From Chromera velia (taxonomy: Eukaryota; Sar; Chromeraceae), in contig JAHBMJ010000309.1 in NCBI GenBank assembly GCA_018398765.1, positions 1-36,281 on the forward strand: a DNA stretch of 36,281 bases, read 5' to 3'. A program made the translations under genes and the position numbers. Below, one piece after another: positions 30,001-36,281 of the stretch. Under the pieces are notes generated by a model. The model saw only the letters and a list, made by a program, of their open reading frames with translations. It ran no database searches and had not been told where the DNA came from. How positions within the stretch are numbered: the first letter of the stretch is position 1; the number at the start of each line of letters is the position of its first letter.

Positions 30001-32284
30001 GGTGATATCGACTGCTGCATTTTTTAATTTGTACCCGTTTGCTATGGGCATTTTTCTCCTTTGTCGTCGTCTGCTCTTAATGAATCTCTGTGTATCCCTT
30101 GTCTCCGTGCCTGTCTGTGCGTCCCTCCACTTGATGCTGATCGAGTCAATGCAGCATGGTGGAACGGGACAAGGGGATCAGCATGATGGAATCTCTTGCG
30201 CGCTTTCTTCTGTCCAGAGTCGGAGGCCTGTCCTCTGTATTTGGGCACTGACCGCTTCTGTTGCCTTCGTGTTGCTGCACAGATGGGCGAAGGACGATTT
30301 TGGGGATGGGGGACTTTTGGTGTCAGTAGCACGGTGGCTCTTGGCTGCAGACCATCCTTTTCGAGTGTCGGATAAATTTGGCCTCGCGTCGGGATGGCCG
30401 CCCTCGGTGGACTCTGTCTTGTTCTTGATGCTTCTGCTTTTGACCTCTTCCTTTGCGACAGAAACTCTGGTCTGCTTGCCGTTACGATTTGTTCAATGCT
30501 TTGTTTGGATACGAAAGTGCTTGAGAAGCAGACAGACAAAAAGAGATGATCAAAAGAAAAGTGAGAGCATGGAAGACAAAGAGAGAGATAGCGAATTAAT
30601 CCCAGAAGACGCGAAGGGCAGAGATTCAAAAGAAGAAACGGAGGCTTTATTGATTCGCGCTTCCACTCCTTCCCCTTCATCCGGCGGATCCTTTGACTTC
30701 CTTTTCCTCTTCTCCAGCCTTTTCCTTTCAGTTCTCTCCCCCTCTCTGCTTGCGCTCTTTCTTGCCCTCCAGCACTCAGTCGGCCTCTTTGAATTTATGT
30801 CCTCCCCGACTAATTTGTTGTCTCTGTTGCCACGTGATGGGAAGATGAGGGAGTGTACAGAAGAGGATTCAGGCACGGGCACAGGTTTGGGTGTGGGCGC
30901 CTTGGAGGACTGCGACGTCCGCGTCGAGTCTCCACGGGAAGATTTGAGGGGGAGGGAGACGGGTGGCATGCGGAGACGGCGGGGGGGGGGGGGGGGCGAT
31001 GAGGGAGATGGGGNNNNNNNNNNNNNNNNNNNNNNNNNNNNNNNNNNNNNNNNNNNNNNNNNNNNNNNNNNNNNNNNNNNNNNNNNNNNNNNNNNNNNNN
31101 NNNNNNNNNNNNNNNNNNNNNNNNNNNNNNNNNNNNNNNNNNNNNNNNNNNNNNNNNNNNNNNNNNNNNNNNNNNNNNNNNNNNNNNNNNNNNNNNNNNN
31201 NNNNNNNNNNNNNNNNNNNNNNNNNNNNNNNNNNNNNNNNNNNNNNNNNNNNNNNNNNNNNNNNNNNNNNNNNNNNNNNNNGGGGGGCGATGAGGGAGAT
31301 GGGGTGAATTTGAGTGGAGATGCAGACCGCCAACCCGCAGAGTCAACGGACGAAGCCTCGCGAAACAGCACAAACGGGAGCAAAATGAAAACATCCGGAA
31401 AAAAGCAACGAAGAGAAGGGAGAGGAAGAGCCGTCTCGGGAGACGGAGACGACGCTATTCCTCGTGAAGGACCCCAATCCCGCGGTCCGTCTCCTTTTCC
31501 ATCCGAATCGATGCCTCCAGACCCTAGAGACCTTCAGGCTGCGTTGGCCCTCAGGCTTTCTGCCGTCTGTCTTCTCTCCTGGGCAACGGCATTGGTTCGC
31601 ATTCCGGCGCTGCTTGCAGTATTGCGTCGGCTGATCGGTGTGGGTGCGGAAATTCGGCGCTCGGGCCCGCACCGTCTCTCCAATGCTCTGTCTAGCGCAC
31701 TCATGGCCGATTCCCCCTGGGAGGGGGGGGGGAGGCCGTCAGGGGAAGCGTTGGTTCCCTCCGTGTGCCTGCTGGTGGGGGCTGTTGCGTTGTCTGGTGG
31801 AAAGAGATGGAGAAAGGGGAGCGATGTCGAAATTCCTGGGAGAGAGACGCAGAGAGGGATTTCCAAAAGGATGTCCTCGAATTTGTTTGGAATTCTGGAA
31901 GAGTGGCGCGTTGTGACGGTCAGTCAGTCAGCTGTCAAAGGGCGTATGATCTTTTTGTCTCCTCAAAGTGTTCTCCCTCTGTTTGGAGTTGTTGAATATG
32001 CAAAACTTTTTTCCTTTGTTTTTCTCTAGCTTGCCTGCCAGGGCCTACCCGATTTCAAAGGTCCCTCCCCCCTCCGATCCTTATGCATCTCCATTGGTCC
32101 TTCGGAAGCTGTTTCTGGTTCTGTATGAATTGGGGCAATGTGTTTTTTTGATGTCCAGTTGGACGTGTTCTTTCTCTGTGTGATGCAGGCGGTGCTTGTC
32201 TCTGTTCTTGGTCCAGCTTTTGTTGGTGCCTGTCCGTGGAGGATTCCGATGATCCTTCCCTTGTTAGTAGTGCTAGTGTCTTGA
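25262..32284 (+). CDS. PGAP1: PGAP1/Bst1-like GPI inositol-deacylase, about nine exons, about 1,680 aa
   Basis: Best model: 25262-25351, 25402-25707, 25914-25982, 26256-26300, 26669-26998, 27285-27879, 28158-29761, 30002-31918, 32189-32284; one intron (27880-28157) is phase 1, the rest phase 0. PGAP1 removes the acyl chain from inositol of GPI anchors in the ER. Evidence: an N-terminal signal anchor (VSVVIFLCAF), the block LFVPGHAGSWKQV followed by DFFAVDFN, matching the family's FxPGNxGSxKQ and DFN-E signatures, then VVVLAHSMGG with the lipase serine (residue about 162), and ACPLSGAPGLLDPQMAAWY plus SVASGFRDHLV, as in PGAP1. A long lumenal insert-rich region and several C-terminal hydrophobic segments follow. 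The GxSxG motif starts with Ala instead of Gly. Uncertain: the 50-nt first intron, the region of 258 N (31014-31271) in exon 8, and an optional exon at 32030-32122. It is longer than typical PGAP1 because of low-complexity acidic/glycine inserts. Confidence 0.75.
25714..25771. repeat. TG then GA microsatellite in a PGAP1 intron
   Basis: (TG)n followed directly by (GA)n, beginning a few bases after the donor at 25708. Confidence 0.9.
26522..26590. repeat. GT/GCGT microsatellite in a PGAP1 intron
   Basis: (GT)n passing into GCGT tetranucleotides within the intron 26301-26668. Frames running through it encode Val-Cys repeats and are not coding. Confidence 0.9.
27001..27035. repeat. CT microsatellite in a PGAP1 intron
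   Basis: (TC)n immediately after the GTCAGT donor at 26999. A second (TC)n tract lies in the same intron at about 27210-27232. Confidence 0.9.
31014..31271. other. Assembly gap of 258 N with identical flanks
   Basis: The gap lies in the eighth exon of the PGAP1-like gene. The 23 bases before it and the 23 bases after it are the same (GGGGGGCGATGAGGGAGATGGGG read without a break is on both sides). The gap length is divisible by three, so the frame appears continuous, but its true content is unknown. It could hide a tandem repeat or be no real gap at all. Confidence 0.95.
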
Positions 32285-33350
32285 TTGATTGTACGATCAA
32301 AAAGGATGCAGGCCGTGTTGAATGGCAAGCTTCTTTTATTCATGAGTCGCTTTGCCTACGTTTATGTCAAGGTGAATTTTGACTGAATCAGATTTGAATG
32401 GGTTTATTAATGGCCCCCTCCTCAACCAACGGCTAAAATGGGGTCTGAGTTTTCAGACAAATGGGCCGGTGTTCCCTGGATCAATTGTTAATATATCTGT
32501 ATATCTATGCTAGCATATATTGGGACGCGGTATGTATATTAAAAATCTCGATCATCATACTAGCTAGTAATATCTAAATATATGCTTTACATAGGAAATT
32601 TACCAAACGAACAGTTACGAACTACTGTTACCTAGAAGATTTGTTGATCAAGCATGCTCACTAGTAAAATCATTAATTGCCTAAATTGAATTCAATTGAA
32701 GTGTATGTATGGTATGATTTTATAGAATGTTAGAAAAATAAATAGAAACGTATGTCTACCAGTTACCACCAGTTATAGACTAGCTAACTGAACTAAAACC
32801 AGCTGGTTAAGACCTCTTCTATACAATTCTGCACAGACTGCACTTTAAAAAAATGTTGGTCTACTCGTCGTCTTCTGCGGCCCCGAAAATCTTGTTTCGT
32901 CGTCCTGTGCTAGAATTCCAGCCCCCTGGTCCTTCACACAATTAAGTTTTGTGCCCTTATTGCTGTATAGTCGTTTCAGCGCGCAGGGAGAGCGCAGGGT
33001 GCGTGAGCATGCAGACTTTTTTTCCTTTCTTTTTGTCTCTTAATTTTTTTGGAGCCATATATATGCATGCATGATGCATGCATGCAGGCTTGTATAGATC
33101 GAAACAGCAGGTCAGGCACTCATTCAAGTCCATTTGCAAGACTGCCGTCGAGTCAAGATGCTCTAACTATCCCTCATACCTGTCAGGTACCCACCCACAG
33201 CGTCGAAGCTTTGTTGAGCGCGGCTGTCCAAGTCAAAAAGAGCCGGGCTCTCTGTGCATTATTTGAACCTCGACAGTCAGCTTTGCAGACTGACTGTGAG
33301 AAGGTCCCCTGGATTGTGCACACTCCCACACGACTGAACTCAACTAAATC
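32285..33350. other. AT-rich spacer and upstream region of the exchanger gene
   Basis: No gene is visible. The stretch 32470-32860 is AT-rich. A cluster of TGCATGCA palindromes at 33064-33087 lies about 265-290 bp upstream of the exchanger start codon, similar in position to the clusters upstream of the RAD18-like and EGF genes. Confidence 0.5.
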
Positions 33351-34704
33351 ATGGGAGAAGTTCTTGGAAAGCTGTTTATCGACCCTGCGTCCCTTGAGGG
33401 TGACTATGCATTCGTACAGGTACTTTTCCTTGGTGCCGTGTATGGATACATTCTCTTCTATGCTTCCAATCTGATCTCTTCGGGGAGCGAGCTTCTTCTC
33501 CTCGTGCCTTCTTTAGCAGGACTTGTAGGCTCTGTAGTACTTCCAATTCTCGGAGCAGTGCCTGATGGCGCGATTGTCCTCTTTTCCGGTATTGGAGAGA
33601 ACGCACAAGAGGAGTTGAAAGTGGGTGTGGGTGCACTGGCGGGGTCCACCATCATGCTCTTCACGATTCCTTGGTTCCTCTCCATCATGGGGGGCAGGGT
33701 GAATATCGAAAACGGCCAATGTACATATACCAAACCGGCAGGTGCCCCAGTAGGGTGGTCCAAGCTCTCCCCTCCAGGAAACTTCAGCCCGTGGAAGACG
33801 GGTGTGGAGTGCGAGGCGTCAATCGGAGTGAATGCCAAGATCGTGATGCTCACAGCTCTGAGCTATTTGATCATTCAGCTCCCTGCCTTCTACTCCTCAG
33901 GGGTCCCCGAATATGTGGCTCGAGATTTCCAGAACGGTTTCGCTCTTGCGGGCATGATCGTTACGTTCCTTGCCTTTGTTGCTTACCTGATCTACCAGGC
34001 AAGAGTGGCATCTCAGAGCAAAGTGGTGGAGGACAGGATCCTAGAGACCCAGAAGAGTGCCATTTCGAGTGGCAAACTGAATCTCAGAGGGGTGATGTAT
34101 GAAGTGTATAAGCTCAGCCAGAGAAGGGCAGCCAGAGACAACCGCACTGGACGGGAGGCCGCCCTCGTCCAACAACAGCAGAACCACCAGAAGAAACTGG
34201 AAGAGCTCCTCCGCCCCTTCTTCCTGCGACTTGATATGGACAACTCAGGACGCCTGGAGACCCATGAGGTCAGTTCATGCATTTATTTTCATACAGAATT
34301 CTTTTCCTTTTCATACAGAAGAGAAAAAAGATATGGACAACTCGGGACGCCTTGAGACCCATGAGGTCTGTCAAAAGAAAAGGAAGGAGAAGACAGGAGA
34401 AGAGAAGAGAAAAAAGAGGATATCGAAATGAACTAAATGAATTGAGAGCCCAAACTCGAATAGTCACGTCAGCACTCCCAATAGCTCCCTGGCCCTGAGT
34501 CCAAAAAAATGAAAGAGATCTAGGGAGATTTGCTAGAGAATTGAGAAGAGGGATTCATATGGGATAGAGGAGACGGAGAAGAAGGAAAGAGTTGTTGCAC
34601 AAGCAGGTAGGGAGAGTATGGGGGCGAGAGGGAAAGAAGAAGATCGAACGACAGAGAGGAAAAGAATCTGCTTAGGAACACCAGAGGATAAGGGGAGAGA
34701 GAGG

Positions 34705-34741
<37 letters not shown>

Positions 34742-34744
34742 AGG

Positions 34745-34782
<38 letters not shown>

Positions 34783-36281
34783 GGCAGACAGACAGGCAGA
34801 GATACAGGGGGAGGAGGGAGAGAGGGAGGGAGATTACGTACTATCAATTCGTAAAACAGAGCGGTCCCGTGTGTCTTTCCGTTCCGCGATGCTCGAAATT
34901 GTCTTTTTAATGTTGCCTCTTTTTCGCTCCTCTATATGCTTTGCCTCCAAAGTACGAGGTTTCTATGGTAGACTGTCGATGCTTTCGTACTTGCTTGGGA
35001 GAGATTCTGGAAATATTCGACCAAAGGGTGGTTGCTGTATTCTATCCATTCTGCACGCATGATTCCGATCTCGGGAGGGGAGTTTCAAATGCACACACAT
35101 GAATGAACCTCTACATCCATACACGTAAATTAACGCGGCATGCACACAATCATAGAATACACATCCCTATCCACATGCACAACCCAATGCGTGTATGCGA
35201 GGTTGCAGATCCGCCGCATCTTCCACGTCCTCGGAGAGAGGCCCTCCCCCGCCGAGCTCTCTGCCTTCTTCGAGAAGTGCGACAGGGACAAGTCTGGTGC
35301 TGTGGACTTCAACGAGTTCGTCTCTGCAATGGAGGACTTTGTCCTGCAGCGCTCCGACGTATTTGCCCAAGAGCCGTCTCCAGAAGCTCTCGAACAGGGG
35401 ATGTCGATGGAGTCACCTCCGGAGTCTCCCTCAAGAACTGTGCGCGGGCTCGCACAGCAGCCCGAGTCCGAGGCTGCGGCCCCCACTGCGGCAGAGCCAG
35501 AAGGAGAGGAAGAGGATGACGAGACGGAGGAGGAGGAAATTCCGGAAGATCTCGCTCATCTGTCCCCAGAACAGCAGCAGACCCGGATCAAGATGAGGGC
35601 CTTTTACCAGATGGGTTTGGGCACTGCGCTTGTGCTCCTCTTCAGTGACCCTATGGTCTCTGTCATGTCAAATGTGGGCACGAGGACGGGTATTAGCAGT
35701 TTCTACATCTCGTTCATCCTGGCTCCTTTGGCTTCAAACGCTTCCGAGGTCGGTCTGTTTGTTCGTCGGCAAATGTGTTTCTGTGATGCTGCAACATCTG
35801 GTCCTTGTTTTGCTTTCTTTTTAGTGGGTGTTCCTCCTATGCACTCAGTACAGAAGAATGAACGTCCTTCTTCCGTCTCCCTAACGCACCCAAGGATGTA
35901 AATACCTGACACACTGTGAGTATTGCTGTGAGAGCATCGCACTGCACAGAGCAACCGTAACAAGTCTTGTGAGTTCCGTACGTTGGGTTTTCGTCAATTC
36001 TGCGTGACCAAATTTCTTGGATGTTGCTCACATTTTGTGAGAAACGATCTCTCCATGTCTCTACGTACGAGCAGGTGATTGCCTCGTACAACTACGCCCT
36101 GAAGAAGACCCGGAAGACGATCACCATCTCCTTTGCCGCTCTGGAGGGTGCAGCGTCGATGAACAACACCTTCTGTCTGTTTGTGTTCCTGACTCTGATC
36201 TACATCCAAAAGCTGACTTGGCAATTCTCTGCCGAGACCATGGCCATCCTTTTGGTCGAAGTGATCATGTCCCTGGTTGCC
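33351..36281 (+). CDS. NCL: NCL-type Na+/Ca2+ exchanger with two EF-hands, 3' end outside window
   Basis: Exons 33351-34268, 35209-35748 and 36075 to beyond 36281; both introns are phase 0, 555 codons visible. CaCA-family exchangers move Ca2+ against Na+ or H+ across a membrane; plant NCL proteins join the two alpha-repeats by a cytosolic EF-hand loop. Alpha-1 is at residues 68-108 (GAVPDGAIVLFSG ... GALAGSTIMLFTIPW). Hydrophobic helices follow at about 170-190 and 203-223. The first EF-hand loop is DMDNSGRLETHE (295-306), complete with Asp1, Asp3, Ser5 and Glu12; the second is DRDKSGAVDFNE (331-342). An acidic linker follows (EEEDDETEEEE). Alpha-2 spans the second intron: SFYISFILAPLASNASE then GAASMNNTFCLFVFL and LTWQFSAE, all close to plant NCL signatures. 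The start at 33351 gives a short N-terminus without an obvious signal peptide, so an upstream exon is possible. The ion specificity cannot be read from sequence. Confidence 0.88.
34330..34368 (+). repeat. Intronic duplicate of the end of exchanger exon 1
   Basis: These 39 bases repeat 34233-34271 with two substitutions, including the EF-hand codons and the exon-end GAG followed by GT. It lies 97 bp downstream, inside the intron. A pyrimidine-rich TTTTCATACAG precedes it, but an exon from that acceptor would be 47 nt and in the wrong frame, so it is not usable as a cassette exon as it stands. Confidence 0.85.
34700..34800. repeat. GA, GGGA and ACAG microsatellites in exchanger intron 1
   Basis: (GA)n at about 34708-34735, GGGA units to about 34750, and (ACAG)n at about 34756-34798. 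The intron (34269-35208) is the longest in this gene. Confidence 0.9.

Overview
This is a nuclear fragment from an intron-rich eukaryote. It carries four recognisable multi-exon protein genes (RAD18-like, a calcium-binding-EGF protein, PGAP1-like, and an NCL-type EF-hand Na+/Ca2+ exchanger), mixed base composition (GC-rich genes, AT-rich spacers), abundant microsatellites and three assembly gaps. Repeated TGCATGCA palindromes (the core bound by some apicomplexan AP2 factors), an EGF-repeat secreted protein and a plant-like NCL exchanger fit an alveolate alga of the chromerid type (Chromera-like). That assignment is inference; no rRNA or plastid marker is present. Layout: 1-4018 is a gene-poor repeat region with a GA microsatellite and a 35-bp satellite (about 1976-2835, decaying to 3140). 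4019-8744 (+) is an eight-exon RAD18-like E3 ubiquitin ligase. 8745-10088 is AT-rich spacer. 10089-12917 (+) holds two tandem, decayed copies of an unrecognised protein that looks like two PD-(D/E)XK nuclease-like domains in a row. 12930-15860 is mostly AT-rich spacer with a gap. 15862-24326 (-) is a 17-exon secreted protein built of eight long/short exon pairs, each intron cutting a calcium-binding EGF domain at the same place. One exon pair plus its introns is duplicated at 99.7% identity, and one copy is broken by a 180-bp CA microsatellite. 24327-25261 is the shared upstream region of two divergent genes and contains an 81-bp tandem repeat. 25262-32284 (+) is a PGAP1/Bst1-like GPI inositol-deacylase with a 258-N gap in its last long exon. 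33351-36281 (+) is the exchanger gene, cut by the window end. The genes do not form a pathway: DNA-damage tolerance (RAD18), secretion or adhesion (EGF protein), GPI-anchor remodelling in the ER (PGAP1) and cation exchange (NCL). What they share is gene architecture. All but one of about 33 modelled introns are phase 0, and about half of the donors have C at +3 (GTCAGT-like), which is unusual among eukaryotes. All splice models were made by eye from reading-frame continuity and splice signals, without transcript data.
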